From assembly GCF_021401345.1 (NCBI RefSeq), contig NZ_JACBGE010000007.1, positions 150,683 through 214,682 on the forward strand: a stretch of DNA of 64,000 nt. Direction: 5' to 3'. Below are positions 1-10,528 of this stretch, in pieces; position 1 is the first letter of the stretch, and the number at the start of each line of letters is the position of its first letter. Below the pieces are notes generated by a model, which saw only the letters and a program-made list of their open reading frames with translations, did not search any database and had not been told where the DNA came from. This stretch comes from Hydrogenophaga sp. NFH-34. GTDB taxonomy: Bacteria > Pseudomonadota > Gammaproteobacteria > Burkholderiales > Burkholderiaceae_C. Position numbers and translations under genes: made by a program.

Positions 1-453
<453 letters not shown>

Positions 454-560
454 GGTCCCGGCGCCTGGCCGGGCGGGCCGCAGCGCAGTGTTCGGACCTG
501 GGGTTAACCCTCGATCTGCCCGCCTGCCGGAACGCTGTCACCCAGGTGCGTATCCGATAG

Positions 561-600
561 CCATTTGACACAAGACAATGACCAGGGGGGTGCCTACACT
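561..600 (+). promoter_or_regulatory. CAAGAC-box promoter 1, upstream of araC
   Basis: The box CCATTTGACACAAGAC (561-576) is followed by 17 bp and then CTACACT (594-600), whose TACACT serves as a -10. Nothing like TTGACA lies at the proper -35 distance, so the promoter should need an activator. The same 40-bp layout recurs eight more times in the island. The site lies 88 bp before the araC start, which suggests autoregulation. Confidence 0.7.
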
Positions 601-688
601 GGAAGCCAGACCGGGATAACCCGGCTGGTGGCAGACAACGAGCCGTCAGGCAGGCCCCGAGCGTGCCGACGGCCACCAGGAGACAACG

Positions 689-1528
689 ATGCGTATTGAC
701 CAGGATCGTCCGTACGCGATCAGTGCGCGGGGCATCACCAGCGCCGAACGTGTGATGTGGATCACCCCTGATCGCGTGTTTTATGCCGGGCTGCTCGGCA
801 CGCCCACCACCCGCAACTACGGGGCGCTGTTCGTTTACGTGGCGCTCGACAGCGAGGTGAAGCTGAGCATCGACGGGCAGGCGTGGCAGAGCGGCAATGT
901 CGCGGTGCTGCAGCCTTACACCAGCCACCGCGTTGCCTGCGACGCGCGCCACGTGGTCACGGTCATGATGGAGCCCGAATCGGTCGACATGGCGCGCCTG
1001 CCCGGGTGGCTGCGCGACAACCAGGGCGTGATCGAGGCCGAAGAATTCCGCCGCCGCGTGCTGCGGGCGCACCAGGAAATCTTGCGCAACGGCCACCAGG
1101 CCGACGCCCCGATGTTCGATTTCGACGAACTGGTGTTCGGCACCCGCCTGCCGGCGCGCTCGGTGGACCCGCGCATTGCCCAGGTGCTGGAGCGTATCCG
1201 CACCGACCCGTCGAGCCAGGCGCTGGCCCAGGACTGTGCCGAACAGGTGCACCTGTCGTTCTCCCGATTCCTGCACCTCTTCAAAAGCGAGGTGGGGGCA
1301 TCGTTCCGGAGCTTCCGCACCTGGAAGCGCGCGCGCAGCCTGCTGCACTACGTGGTGGACCAGCGCTCCACCCTCACCGACGTGGCGCTGGGCGCGGGCT
1401 ATCCCGATTCCACCCACTTCAGCCACTCCATCCGGCAGGTCTACGGGCTCAAGCCCAAGGACATCTTTGCCGGTTCGCGCAAGCTGCGCGTGATCGGCCC
1501 GGGCCAGCCCCAGGGCCAGTACGCCTGA
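689..1528 (+). CDS. AraC-family transcriptional regulator
   Basis: A 279-aa regulator. Residues about 1-160 look like a sensing N-terminal domain of cupin type (YVALDSEVKLSIDGQAW, VLQPYTSHRV). Residues about 170-275 form the double helix-turn-helix domain: LAQDCAEQVHLSFSRFLHLFKSEVG is the first HTH, and LTDVALGAGYPDSTHFSHSIRQVYGLKPKD is the conserved second HTH with the family signature. The ATG at 689 is preceded by AGGAGACAACG, a good ribosome site. It is the only regulator gene in the first 39 kb and carries the CAAGAC-box promoter itself, so it is the best candidate activator of the whole island. The inducer cannot be told from the sequence, though an acyl-CoA or terpenoid acid is plausible. 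Confidence 0.92.
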   Translation: MRIDQDRPYAISARGITSAERVMWITPDRVFYAGLLGTPTTRNYGALFVYVALDSEVKLSIDGQAWQSGNVAVLQPYTSHRVACDARHVVTVMMEPESVDMARLPGWLRDNQGVIEAEEFRRRVLRAHQEILRNGHQADAPMFDFDELVFGTRLPARSVDPRIAQVLERIRTDPSSQALAQDCAEQVHLSFSRFLHLFKSEVGASFRSFRTWKRARSLLHYVVDQRSTLTDVALGAGYPDSTHFSHSIRQVYGLKPKDIFAGSRKLRVIGPGQPQGQYA

Positions 1529-1689
1529 TCCGCCCAGGCGGTGCGGGGGACGCCCCGCCCATGGTCCGGCGCAGCCGGCCCCGTTCAGTCTGACCACGGA
1601 CCCGCGCCCCCACCGGCAGCGGGCCGGGCGGGTGCGTGCCCGAGCGGCGTCCCCGGCCGGATGTTTTTCCATCCCTGTTGAGGGCCGCC

Positions 1690-2897
<1,208 letters not shown>

Positions 2898-2901
<4 letters not shown>

Positions 2902-3983
2902 GCGGCGCCACCGCAACCCGCCCGGGCGAAGGAACGCCCGCGCCCACGGTGGTCAGCGCCCCGCCGCTGGACCTGCCACGGCTGGAGCGCCACTTCGCCC
3001 GGCACGTGCCCGGCGTGGGGTGCCTGTACGAGGCGCGGCGCATCGTCGGTGGCAACTCCAACCCGATCTGGCGCCTGCGCGCCGACGGCGGTGCGTACAT
3101 CCTGCGCACCCAGCCGGCGGGCGCGCTGCTCAAGTCGGCGCACGCGCTGGACCGCGAGGTGCGTGTCATTCAGGCGCTGGACGGCACCCCGGTGCCGGTG
3201 GCGCGCATCCACCACCTGTGCAACGACCCCGACGTGATCGGCGTGCAGTTCTACCTGATGGACTGCATCGACGGCGAGGTGCACCGCGAAGTGGCCATGC
3301 CCGGCCTGTCGCGCGAGCGCCGCACCCACCTCTACCGGGCCGCCCTGGACACGCTGGTGGCCATCCACCGCACCGACCTGCAGGCCACCGGGCTGGCCGA
3401 CTTCGGTCGCCCGGGCAATTACTTTCAGCGCCAGCTGCACCGCTGGACGCAGCAATACCGCACGGCCCTGCCGGAAGGCCTGCCCGCGGTGGACGCGCTG
3501 ATCGATGCGCTGGTGCCCCAGGTGCCGCAGGCGGAGGCGCCCACGGTGCTGCTGCACGGCGACTGCCGGCTCGACAACCTGATGTTTCAGCGGGGCACAC
3601 ACCGCGTGCTCGCCGTGCTCGACTGGGAGCTGTCCACGCTGGGCCATCCGCTGGCCGACCTGGGGCAGTTCCTGGGCGTGCAGGAGCTGGCGCCCGATTA
3701 CCTGCTGCCCGGCCTGGCCGGCATGGACCGCGCGGCGCTGGGCATCCCGTCGCAGCGCGAGATGGCGCGCTACTACCTGGGCCGCATGGGGCTGGCGCCC
3801 GACACCGACCTGCGCTTCTACAAGGCCTTTGCGCTGTTCCGCCAGGCGGCCATGTCGGCCGGCCTGCTGCGGCGCGCGCGCGAGGGCACGGCGGTGGCCG
3901 AAAGCGCGCTGGCCTTTGGTGAGAGCACCGAGGTCTTCGCCGAAACCGGGCTGGCCGTTCTGGACCGCCCCGACGTGGCCTGA
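2898..3983 (+). CDS. APH-fold phosphotransferase, possible 4-hydroxyacyl-CoA kinase
   Basis: A 361-aa kinase of the aminoglycoside-phosphotransferase fold. The N-lobe holds [20 protein letters not shown] (glycine loop and ATP-anchoring strand). The Brenner-type catalytic loop is HGDCRLDN at residues 220-227 and the metal site is LDWE, with Asp242. The start overlaps the ACAD stop codon by ATGA, so the two proteins are made together. In P. putida LvaA and in human ACAD10/11, this domain phosphorylates the 4-hydroxyl of a hydroxyacyl-CoA and the partner ACAD eliminates phosphate. The same is inferred here. No antibiotic-resistance role is suggested, given the operon. The protein is about the usual length for such stand-alone kinases. 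Confidence 0.88.
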
Positions 3984-3997
3984 CCCGGCAACCGACC

Positions 3998-5329
3998 ATG
4001 GCCCGCGATTTCACGGATCCCCAGTTGCAGCAGATCGCGCGCCCGCCCGAAGCGCTGGCGCTGACCGCACTGCAACAAGGCGACACCGACACCCTGCACC
4101 GCGCGCTGGACGAGATGGCGGCGGGGCATGCCGGGCTCGACGCGCTGTCCCTGCACGCGCTGGCACGCAAGGCCGGCAAGCTGCACCAGGACTTTGGCGA
4201 AGACCGCGCGCGCGAAGCGCTGGAGCGCATCGGCCGCCAGCTCATGGCCACCTGGGTCGCGCAGTGGCAGGCCGGCGGGGTGGACGACGTGCGCGGCGCC
4301 ATCGCCGACCTGGTCGCCATCTTCCGCCACCAGGTGGGGGCCGATCTGGCCCCGCTGGAAGAAGACGGCACGCACGTCACGCTGCACCTGCGGGCCTGCG
4401 GCAGCGGTGGCCGCATCGACCGCCAGCGCCTGGCCGAGCGGCACCCGCAGGCCTACGGCCCCTGGCGCGATGGCGTCAACAGTTTCTGCCAGGGTTGCCA
4501 GGCGCAGCAGCGTGCGCTCAACGGGGCGCTGGGCTTCGACGCCTGGACGGCCGACAAGCAGCCCGGGGGTGCCTGCGTGCTGCGCTTTCACAAAGGCGCG
4601 CAGGCGGGCCGTGTGCTGTTCAGCGACGCCGAGCGCCTGGCCCTGACACGCACCCGGGTCGACCAGGCGCGCGACCGGCTGGCGCAGGGCGACACCGCCA
4701 TCGAATCCCTGCTCGACGGCCAGCGCAAGGAGTGGATGCCCTGGCACGACTTCGGTGTGGTCTGGCTGGCGCACTTCTACGCGATCGCGCTGGAGCTGGG
4801 CGGCCCCGACTATCTGGACGAGCTGCTGGCCCAGACCTACGAGCCGGCCTTTGTGGCGGGCTTTCCGCGCTACGCCGCGCTCGACGACGAGGCGCTGGTG
4901 CGCGAGATCGCGCGCACCTGGAACTACCACTGCGCCGATTTCCACCTGCACGAGGAAGACGACCGCTTCGTCTTCACGCTCGACCCCTGCGGCAGCGGTG
5001 GGCGCCTGCTGCGCGCGCAGATGTGGCGTGGCCTGTTCCGCTACGGCGCGCCGCTCTCGCCGCGCATGCCCGAGGCGCACCCGATCAATTTCCTGCGGCG
5101 CGACGCGCCCACCTACTGCACGCATTGCGCGGCCTCCAACCGTGCGCAACTGGGCCGGGCCAGCGACCCCGCCGTGCCGCTGTTCTTCGTCATCGACGGC
5201 CATGCGCAGCGCGCGCCCGGCATGCCGTGCCGCACCTTTGTCTACAAGCGCCAGGCCGACCGTTCGCGGGTCGACCCCGCGCTGTTCCACCAGGTGGGCT
5301 TGCCTGCGCCCGCCGCTTCCCATCCTTGA
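3998..5329 (+). CDS. Unrecognised protein with duplicated CGSGGR / CxxC motif
   Basis: A 443-aa protein I do not recognise. It is built as two similar halves. Half one has EED (about 123-125), then a strand, CGSGGR from Cys134, and a CxxC at Cys164/Cys167. Half two has EEDDRFVFTLDPCGSGGR from Cys331 and a CxxC at Cys374/Cys377. Each half therefore offers three conserved cysteines after an acidic patch, which suggests two metal or cofactor sites or a disulphide-relay role. No signal peptide or membrane segment is visible, so it should be cytoplasmic. It begins 14 bp after the kinase stop and is followed 11 bp later by an SDR, so it belongs to the same operon. Function unknown. Confidence 0.85.
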   Translation: MARDFTDPQLQQIARPPEALALTALQQGDTDTLHRALDEMAAGHAGLDALSLHALARKAGKLHQDFGEDRAREALERIGRQLMATWVAQWQAGGVDDVRGAIADLVAIFRHQVGADLAPLEEDGTHVTLHLRACGSGGRIDRQRLAERHPQAYGPWRDGVNSFCQGCQAQQRALNGALGFDAWTADKQPGGACVLRFHKGAQAGRVLFSDAERLALTRTRVDQARDRLAQGDTAIESLLDGQRKEWMPWHDFGVVWLAHFYAIALELGGPDYLDELLAQTYEPAFVAGFPRYAALDDEALVREIARTWNYHCADFHLHEEDDRFVFTLDPCGSGGRLLRAQMWRGLFRYGAPLSPRMPEAHPINFLRRDAPTYCTHCAASNRAQLGRASDPAVPLFFVIDGHAQRAPGMPCRTFVYKRQADRSRVDPALFHQVGLPAPAASHP

Positions 5330-5340
5330 GGAGTCCCACC

Positions 5341-6123
5341 ATGAGTTCCCCCGCCGGCGCCCCGCGCCACCCCTTCGACCTGTCCGGGCGGATCGCCCTG
5401 GTCACCGGCTCCACCATGGGCATCGGCGAGGCCACGGCGCGTGTGCTGGCGCAGGCCGGCGCGCACGTGATCATCAGCAGCCGCAAGCCCGAAGATTGCG
5501 AGCGTGTGGCCGGTGAGCTGCGCGCCGACGGTCTGAGCGCCGAAGGCCGCGCCTGCCACATCGGCCGCATGGAAGACATCGCCGCCATGGGCGAGCACCT
5601 GCAGGCCACGCACGGCGGGCTGGACATCCTGGTCAACAACGCGGTGCTCAGCCCGCTGCGTAGCATCGACGACACCGAACCCGGCCTGTTCGCCAAGACG
5701 GTGGAGGTCAACCTGCGCGGCTACTGGTATCTCTCGCTCGAAGCCACCCGGCGCATGAAGCCGCGCGGCGGCGGCAGCATCGTCAACATCGCCTCCATCG
5801 CGGCGCTGCACCCCGACCGCGGCCTGGGCCTGTACTCCACGCTCAAGACCGCGCTGATCGGCATGAGCCGCAGCTTCGCGCTGGAATACGGCGAACACGG
5901 CATCCGCGTCAACACCGTGATGCCGGGCCTGATCAAGACCAAGCTGGCCAACGCCTACGACCCCGAGCAGCAGGCCCGCACCATCGCGCGCACGCCGGTG
6001 GGCCGCCTGGGCGAGGGCGAAGACATCGGCCACGCCGTGCTCTACCTGAGCAGCCCGGGCGCGGCCTTCGTGACGGGGGCGAGCCTGGTGGTGGACGGGG
6101 GGCTGACGATAGCGTCGCTGTGA
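5341..6123 (+). CDS. Short-chain dehydrogenase/reductase (SDR)
   Basis: A 260-aa classical SDR. The Rossmann motif TGSTMGIG lies near residue 20, NNAV follows at the central strand, and the catalytic residues are Ser152, Tyr165 and Lys169 (LYSTLK). The ATG at 5341 follows the ribosome site GAGGAG. It should oxidise or reduce an alcohol/ketone with NAD(P). It closes the block ACAD-kinase-cysteine protein-SDR, and a hydroxyacyl-CoA or terpenoid alcohol is the likely substrate. The Pseudomonas atu cluster also contains two SDRs (AtuB, AtuG), but I cannot match this one to either with certainty. Confidence 0.9.
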   Translation: MSSPAGAPRHPFDLSGRIALVTGSTMGIGEATARVLAQAGAHVIISSRKPEDCERVAGELRADGLSAEGRACHIGRMEDIAAMGEHLQATHGGLDILVNNAVLSPLRSIDDTEPGLFAKTVEVNLRGYWYLSLEATRRMKPRGGGSIVNIASIAALHPDRGLGLYSTLKTALIGMSRSFALEYGEHGIRVNTVMPGLIKTKLANAYDPEQQARTIARTPVGRLGEGEDIGHAVLYLSSPGAAFVTGASLVVDGGLTIASL

Positions 6124-6124
6124 G

Positions 6125-6194
6125 CTCCCCCCTGCGCCGCTGACGCGGCTTCCCCCCTCTCTGGCGCACCGCTGCGCGGTGCTGGGAGGGGGGA
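6125..6194 (+). repeat. Intergenic multi-hairpin repeat, copy 1
   Basis: The core CTGCGCCGCTGACGCGGCTTC (6132-6152) recurs exactly at 25703-25723 and at 10362-10382. It contains GCCGC-TGAC-GCGGC, is followed by a second hairpin GCACCGC-TGC-GCGGTGC, and is closed by outer C-rich and G-rich arms (CCCCCC ... GGGAGGGGGG). It stands directly after a stop codon, so it may act as a transcript end or mRNA stabiliser. Confidence 0.7.
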
Positions 6195-6344
6195 CGCACC
6201 CTACGGCCCGGCAAAGCCGGTTCCGTGGGTGCCTGGGGCCTGAACTTCCCCGCATTCGTCGCCTGTCTTTCGCCTTGCCTTTGCCGCCCCTCGCGGGAAC
6301 GGGGGCCGAGAAGGCAACACGCACATTCACCTTGGAGAACCCAC

Positions 6345-7346
6345 ATGAAAGCTGTGCTCTGCAAACAATACGGACCGCCCGCGTCGCTGGTGGTGGAGGC
6401 GGTGCCATCGCCGCAGCCCGGGCCGGGGGAGGTGGTGGTGGCGGTGCATGCCGCGTCGGTGAATTTTCCCGACGGGCTGATCATCGAGAACAAGTACCAG
6501 TTCAAGCCCGAGCTGCCGTTTTCGCCCGGCGGCGAGGTGGCGGGCACCCTCAGCGCCATCGGGCCCGGGGTCAGCGGCTGGGCCGTGGGCGACCGGGTGA
6601 TCGCGGTCTGCGGCTGGGGCGGCTTCGCCGACGAGGTGAAGGTGGCGGCGGGCAAGCTCATCCGCCTGCCCGAGGGCATTGGCATGGACGCGGCGTCGGC
6701 GCTGGTCATCACCCACGGCACCACGCATTACGCGCTGCAGGTGCGCGGACAACTGCAACCGGGCGAGACCCTGCTGGTGCTCGGCGCTGCGGGCGGCACC
6801 GGCCTGTCGGCGGTGGAGTTGGGCAAGCTCATGGGCGCGCGCGTGATCGCGGCGGCCTCCAGCGACGAGAAGCTCGCGCTGTGCCGCGCGGCCGGCGCCG
6901 ACGAGGTGATCAACTACGCCACCGAAGACCTGCGCGAGGCGCTCAAGCGGCTGACGGGCGGGCGCGGCGTGGACGTGGTCTACGACCCGGTGGGGGGCGA
7001 CTACACCGAAGCCGCGCTGCGGTCCATGGCCTGGGGAGGGCGGCTGCTGGTCATCGGCTTCACCGCCGGCACCATCCCGCGCCCGCCGCTGAACCTGCCG
7101 CTGCTCAAGGGCTGTTCGCTGGTCGGCGTGTTCTACGGCGGCTTCACCGAACGCGAGCCCGACCGTGCCGATGCGCTGATGCAGCAGTTGCTGGGCTGGC
7201 TGCGCGAAGGCCGGGTGCGCCCGGTGATCAGCGAATACCTGCCGATCGAGCAGGCCGCACAGGCGCTCGACACCGTGGGCCAGCGGCGCGCGCGCGGCAA
7301 GATCGTGCTGACCACGGCGCTGGGCCGTTCGGCGGGGCTGCCATGA
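6345..7346 (+). CDS. NADPH:quinone oxidoreductase family protein (zinc-free MDR)
   Basis: A 333-aa medium-chain dehydrogenase/reductase of the quinone oxidoreductase (zeta-crystallin) branch. The N-terminal GroES-like domain carries HAASVNFPD and FSPGGEVAG but lacks the zinc-ligand cysteines. The Rossmann domain has LVLGAAGGTGLSAVELGK at about 140-158. The frame is open further upstream, but the ATG at 6345 follows CTTGGAGAACCCAC and matches the usual N-terminus MKAVLCKQYG. It overlaps the next SDR gene by ATGA. Likely task: NADPH-dependent reduction of a double bond or quinone, possibly an enoyl-CoA in the terpene route. The substrate is not evident. Confidence 0.9.
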   Translation: MKAVLCKQYGPPASLVVEAVPSPQPGPGEVVVAVHAASVNFPDGLIIENKYQFKPELPFSPGGEVAGTLSAIGPGVSGWAVGDRVIAVCGWGGFADEVKVAAGKLIRLPEGIGMDAASALVITHGTTHYALQVRGQLQPGETLLVLGAAGGTGLSAVELGKLMGARVIAAASSDEKLALCRAAGADEVINYATEDLREALKRLTGGRGVDVVYDPVGGDYTEAALRSMAWGGRLLVIGFTAGTIPRPPLNLPLLKGCSLVGVFYGGFTEREPDRADALMQQLLGWLREGRVRPVISEYLPIEQAAQALDTVGQRRARGKIVLTTALGRSAGLP

Positions 7347-8113
7347 AGGTGCAAGACACGGTGGTGGTGGTCACCGGGGGCGGCAGCGGCATCGGCGCCG
7401 CGCTGGCGCGCGCCTGCGCCCAGGCCGGTGCGGCGCAGGTGGTGGTGAGCGATCGCGATGCGGCCGCGGCCGAGACGGTGGCGCGCGCCATCGGCGGTCA
7501 TGCGATGGCCGCCGACGTGGCCGACGAAGCGCAGACGGTGGCGCTGATCGACGAGACCGAGCGCCGCTTCGGCCCCATCGGCCTGTTCTGCGCCAACGCC
7601 GGCGTATCGGTGCAGGGCGGGGTGGAGCGACCCGATGCCGACTGGCAGCGGCTGTGGCAGATCAACGTGATGGCGCACGTGCACGCGGCGCGGGCGCTGG
7701 TGCCGCGCATGCTGGCGCGCGGCGGCGGGCACCTGCTGTTCACGGCGTCGGCCGCCGGCCTGCTGTCGCAGTTCGACGCGCCGTACGCGGTCACCAAACA
7801 CGCGGCGGTGGCGCACGCCGAGTGGCTGGCCATCACGCACGGTGGCGAGGGCCTGGGCGTGAGTTGCCTGTGTCCGCTGGGTGTGGACACGCCGATGCTG
7901 CAGGCCGAAGCCGGGGCGCGGCGCGAACTGATGTCGGCCGGCCTGCTCAGCGCCGAGGCGGTGGCGCAGGCCACGCTCGACGGCCTGGCGGCGGACGAGT
8001 TCCTGATCCTGCCGCACCCGCAGGTGCGCGAGTACATGCGGCGCCGGGGCGACGACCACGCCCGCTGGTTGCAGGCCATGCGGCAGTTTCACGCGCAGGC
8101 CCGCGGTGGCTGA
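7343..8113 (+). CDS. Short-chain dehydrogenase/reductase (SDR)
   Basis: A 256-aa SDR with the NAD(P) motif TGGGSGIG near residue 11, NAG at the fourth strand, and catalytic Ser136, Tyr148 and Lys152 (YAVTK). Translation is coupled to the quinone-oxidoreductase gene by an ATGA overlap. The last codons overlap the start of the EamA transporter gene. Its place in an operon within the acyl-CoA island suggests oxidation of a hydroxyl intermediate. The sequence does not reveal the substrate. It is a paralogue in family only of the SDR at 5341-6123, not a recent duplicate. Confidence 0.9.
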   Translation: MKVQDTVVVVTGGGSGIGAALARACAQAGAAQVVVSDRDAAAAETVARAIGGHAMAADVADEAQTVALIDETERRFGPIGLFCANAGVSVQGGVERPDADWQRLWQINVMAHVHAARALVPRMLARGGGHLLFTASAAGLLSQFDAPYAVTKHAAVAHAEWLAITHGGEGLGVSCLCPLGVDTPMLQAEAGARRELMSAGLLSAEAVAQATLDGLAADEFLILPHPQVREYMRRRGDDHARWLQAMRQFHAQARGG

Positions 8114-9020
8114 AGCCGCCGCGCGGGTGCGCGCCATGCTGCTGATCACCACCTTGCTGTGGGGGGTGAACCTGACCGCCATCAAGTGGCTGACCGGTCT
8201 GTTCGATCCGGTGCTGCTGTCGGGCGTGCGCATGCTGGCCGCGCTGCTGCCCATGCTGGTGCTGCTGCGCCTGCGGCGCTGCTGGCAGACGCCTTCGCGC
8301 GCGCAGTGGCGGCAACTGGCTGCCTGCGGCGTGCTCATGGTCTACCTCAACCAGTGGTGGCTGGCCGAAGGGCTGGCGCGCAGCAGCGCCACCCACGGCG
8401 CGCTGATCACGGCGCTCAACCCGCTGCTGTCGGCCATGCTCGCGCTGTGGCTGCTGCGCGAGGCGCTCAGCGGCCGGCGCCTGTGCGGCGTGGGATTGGG
8501 GTTGGCGGGGGTGGCGCTGGTCATCCTCAACCGGCCCGGCGCCGAGCTGGCGCAGGGGGGGCTGGGCGACGGGCTGGTGGTGCTGGCGGTGCTGGTGTTC
8601 ACGCTGGGCGCGGTGCTGATCCAGCGCCTGGCCGCCGACCTCAACGCGGTGGTGATCGGGGTTGGCGTGCACGCGGTCGGGGCTGCCTGCCTGCTGGTGC
8701 ACGCGGTGGTGCAGGGGGCCTGGAACGGGTGGCCCGCCATGCCGGCGCCAGGCAGTGGCTGGTGGGCCATCGCGGTGCTGTCGGGGGCGCTGTCGACGGG
8801 CCTGGGCAACCTGATGTGGAACCGCGCCATCGGTCTGGTGGGCATGGCCCGTGCAGCGGTCTGGCTGTACTGGGTGCCGCTGTTCGGGGTGGCGTCGGCG
8901 GTGGTCCTGCTGGGCGAGCCGCTGACCGTCTGGCACGCGCTGGGCCTGGGGCTGGTGTTCATCGGTACCCACCTGGGCACGCATGTGGCGCGGGTACCAC
9001 GCGCCACCGGTCCGGTCTAG
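8106..9020 (+). CDS. EamA/DMT-family transporter
   Basis: A 304-aa inner-membrane protein with about ten hydrophobic segments in two EamA repeats. The first runs from LLITTLLWGVNLTAIKWLTG, and the second from LGDGLVVLAVLVFTLGAVLIQ through GLGLVFIGTHLG. The GTG at 8106 overlaps the preceding SDR stop. An ATG at 8136 is an equally possible start and would give MLLITTLLWG. Members move small metabolites or drugs across the inner membrane, and here it could export or import an intermediate of the island. It is the last gene before the CAAGAC-box promoter of the TRAP receptor. Confidence 0.88.
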   Translation: MAEAAARVRAMLLITTLLWGVNLTAIKWLTGLFDPVLLSGVRMLAALLPMLVLLRLRRCWQTPSRAQWRQLAACGVLMVYLNQWWLAEGLARSSATHGALITALNPLLSAMLALWLLREALSGRRLCGVGLGLAGVALVILNRPGAELAQGGLGDGLVVLAVLVFTLGAVLIQRLAADLNAVVIGVGVHAVGAACLLVHAVVQGAWNGWPAMPAPGSGWWAIAVLSGALSTGLGNLMWNRAIGLVGMARAAVWLYWVPLFGVASAVVLLGEPLTVWHALGLGLVFIGTHLGTHVARVPRATGPV

Positions 9021-9041
9021 GGAAAACCCCTTCGGCCGCAG

Positions 9042-9081
9042 CCAGTGGGCACAAGCGGGCAGGGGCGGGCGTTCCTAGCAT
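9042..9081 (+). promoter_or_regulatory. CAAGAC-box promoter 2, upstream of TRAP receptor 9184
   Basis: The box CCAGTGGGCACAAGCG (9042-9057) is followed by 17 bp and CTAGCAT (9075-9081), giving -10 TAGCAT. It is the weakest box in its last two bases but keeps CCA, T5, C9 and CAAG. It lies about 100 bp before the receptor gene. Confidence 0.6.
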
Positions 9082-9183
9082 GAAGGCGGCCGAGGTCCTG
9101 GCGTGAGCCCTGTGGTGTCCGTGGCTTCGGTGCGTTGCATTCAATGACCAACCGGGCCCACCGATGGCCCAAGGAGACAAGGC

Positions 9184-10347
9184 ATGACCCCCTGGATTCG
9201 CCGAGCAATCGGCCTGACCGCCGTTGTGGCCGCCGCCACATCCCTGGTGCTGCCCGCACAGGCGCAGAACCGCGAACTGCGTTACGCCATCGGCCAGCCG
9301 CCGAGTGCCCTGCCCGTCATCGGCGGGCAGGCGTTCGCCAAGGCGGTGGCCCAGGCCACCGAGGGCAAGCTCACCGTCAAGGTGTACGCGATGTCGCTGC
9401 TGAACATGGCCGAGACCTCGGCGGGCCTGCGCGACGGCCTGGCCGACATCGGCTTCGTGCTGACGCCGTACTTCCCGGCCGAGTACCCGCACACCAACGT
9501 GATCTCCGAGGCCTCGATGATGCTGCGCCTCATGGGCGACAAGGTGCGCGGCAAGGAGGGCCTGGCCTACATCCCGGCCATGACCGAATTCATCTTCACC
9601 AAGTGCCCCGAGTGCCATGAAGAGTTCGCCAAGCAGAACCAGGTCTACACCGGCCACGTGGGCGGCTCCAGCTACGGCCTGATCTGCAACAAGCCCGTGA
9701 AGTCCGAAGCCGACATGAAGGGCAAGCGCTTCCGCGTGGGCGCGGCCAACTGGGCGCGCTGGGTCACGGCCATGGGCGGTTCGCCCGTGACCATGTCGGC
9801 CAACGAAATGCTCGAAGCGCTCAAGCAGGGCGTGGTGGACTGCATCGTGCTGTCGTCACCGGAGATCCGCAACTTCGGCCTGACCGAGGTGGTGACCGAC
9901 ATCGCCATGGCCGCACCCGGGGGCATCTTCTCCACCGCCGGTTCCAACGTGAACATGCGCGTCTGGCGCAGCCTCACGAACGAGCAGCGCGCAGCCTTGC
10001 TGCGCGGCGCGTCCGTGGCCGCGGCCAACGTGCCGTTCGCCTACCACCGGGTGGAAAACGAGGTGCTGGACCAGATGAAGAAACGCGGCGCGCGCATCCA
10101 CGAGACCGACCCGGCCCTGGTGCAGAAGTCGCAGGTCTTCATCGAGCAGGACATGAAGACCATCGCGGACTACTTCGCGTCCAAACACGGGGTCAAGCGC
10201 AGCGCCCAGATGCTGGCCGAGTTCCGGCCCATCCTGAGCAAGTGGGTCGACCTGGTCCAGACCGTGAGTACCGAAGAACAGTACGCCGACCTGTACTGGC
10301 GCGAGGTGTTTTCCAAGGTGGACACCGCCACCTACGGCATGAAGTGA
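9184..10347 (+). CDS. TRAP transporter substrate-binding protein DctP, stand-alone
   Basis: A 387-aa periplasmic receptor. The signal peptide runs to about residue 27 (ALPAQA-type end, PAQA/Q). The DctP fold shows [24 protein letters not shown] and KGKRFRVGAANWARWVTAMGGSPVTMS, the latter holding the arginine that typically binds the ligand carboxylate. A CPEC motif (Cys141/Cys144) is present and is shared with the paralogue at 30119-31282. There are no DctQ or DctM genes beside it, so it would have to use the membrane parts at 31349-33214 or work as a sensor. Likely ligand: an organic, perhaps terpenoid, acid. The ATG follows AAGGAGACAAGGC. Confidence 0.92.
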   Translation: MTPWIRRAIGLTAVVAAATSLVLPAQAQNRELRYAIGQPPSALPVIGGQAFAKAVAQATEGKLTVKVYAMSLLNMAETSAGLRDGLADIGFVLTPYFPAEYPHTNVISEASMMLRLMGDKVRGKEGLAYIPAMTEFIFTKCPECHEEFAKQNQVYTGHVGGSSYGLICNKPVKSEADMKGKRFRVGAANWARWVTAMGGSPVTMSANEMLEALKQGVVDCIVLSSPEIRNFGLTEVVTDIAMAAPGGIFSTAGSNVNMRVWRSLTNEQRAALLRGASVAAANVPFAYHRVENEVLDQMKKRGARIHETDPALVQKSQVFIEQDMKTIADYFASKHGVKRSAQMLAEFRPILSKWVDLVQTVSTEEQYADLYWREVFSKVDTATYGMK

Positions 10348-10357
10348 AGGATCGTTC

Positions 10358-10424
10358 ACCTCTGCGCCGCTGACGCGGCTTCTCCCTCCATGGCACGGCT
10401 GCGACGCTGCGCTGGGAGGGGGTG
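10358..10424 (+). repeat. Intergenic multi-hairpin repeat, copy 2
   Basis: The core CTGCGCCGCTGACGCGGCTTC at 10362-10382 is identical to copies at 6132 and 25703. The flanks are similar but diverged, ending in GCTGGGAGGGGG. It lies just after the DctP stop codon. Confidence 0.65.
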
Positions 10425-10480
10425 GCGTGGGGCTTTTCCGTGAAGGAGGGCCCAAGGGCGCGGAGGCCGGCGCCGGACGC

Positions 10481-10516
10481 AAAGAAGAAGCCCGCCAATG
10501 GCGGGCTTCTTCTTTT
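10481..10516. terminator. Bidirectional rho-independent terminator
   Basis: Stem AAGAAGCCCGCC / GGCGGGCTTCTT with loop AAT (10485-10511), flanked by A-rich and T-rich runs on the two sides. It separates the convergent dctP (+) and atuA (-) genes. Confidence 0.9.
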
Positions 10517-10528
10517 CGGGGGGTGTGT

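Noticed and set aside
565..570. TTGACA as the -35 of the araC promoter
   Set aside because: It is 24 bp from the -10 at 595, too far for sigma-70 spacing. It is part of the CAAGAC box and not conserved in the other eight boxes.
3829..6123. A 764-codon plus-strand frame that would fuse SDR to upstream sequence
   Set aside because: The upstream part lies in another frame of the kinase and CGSGGR genes; the SDR has its own ribosome site and ATG at 5341.
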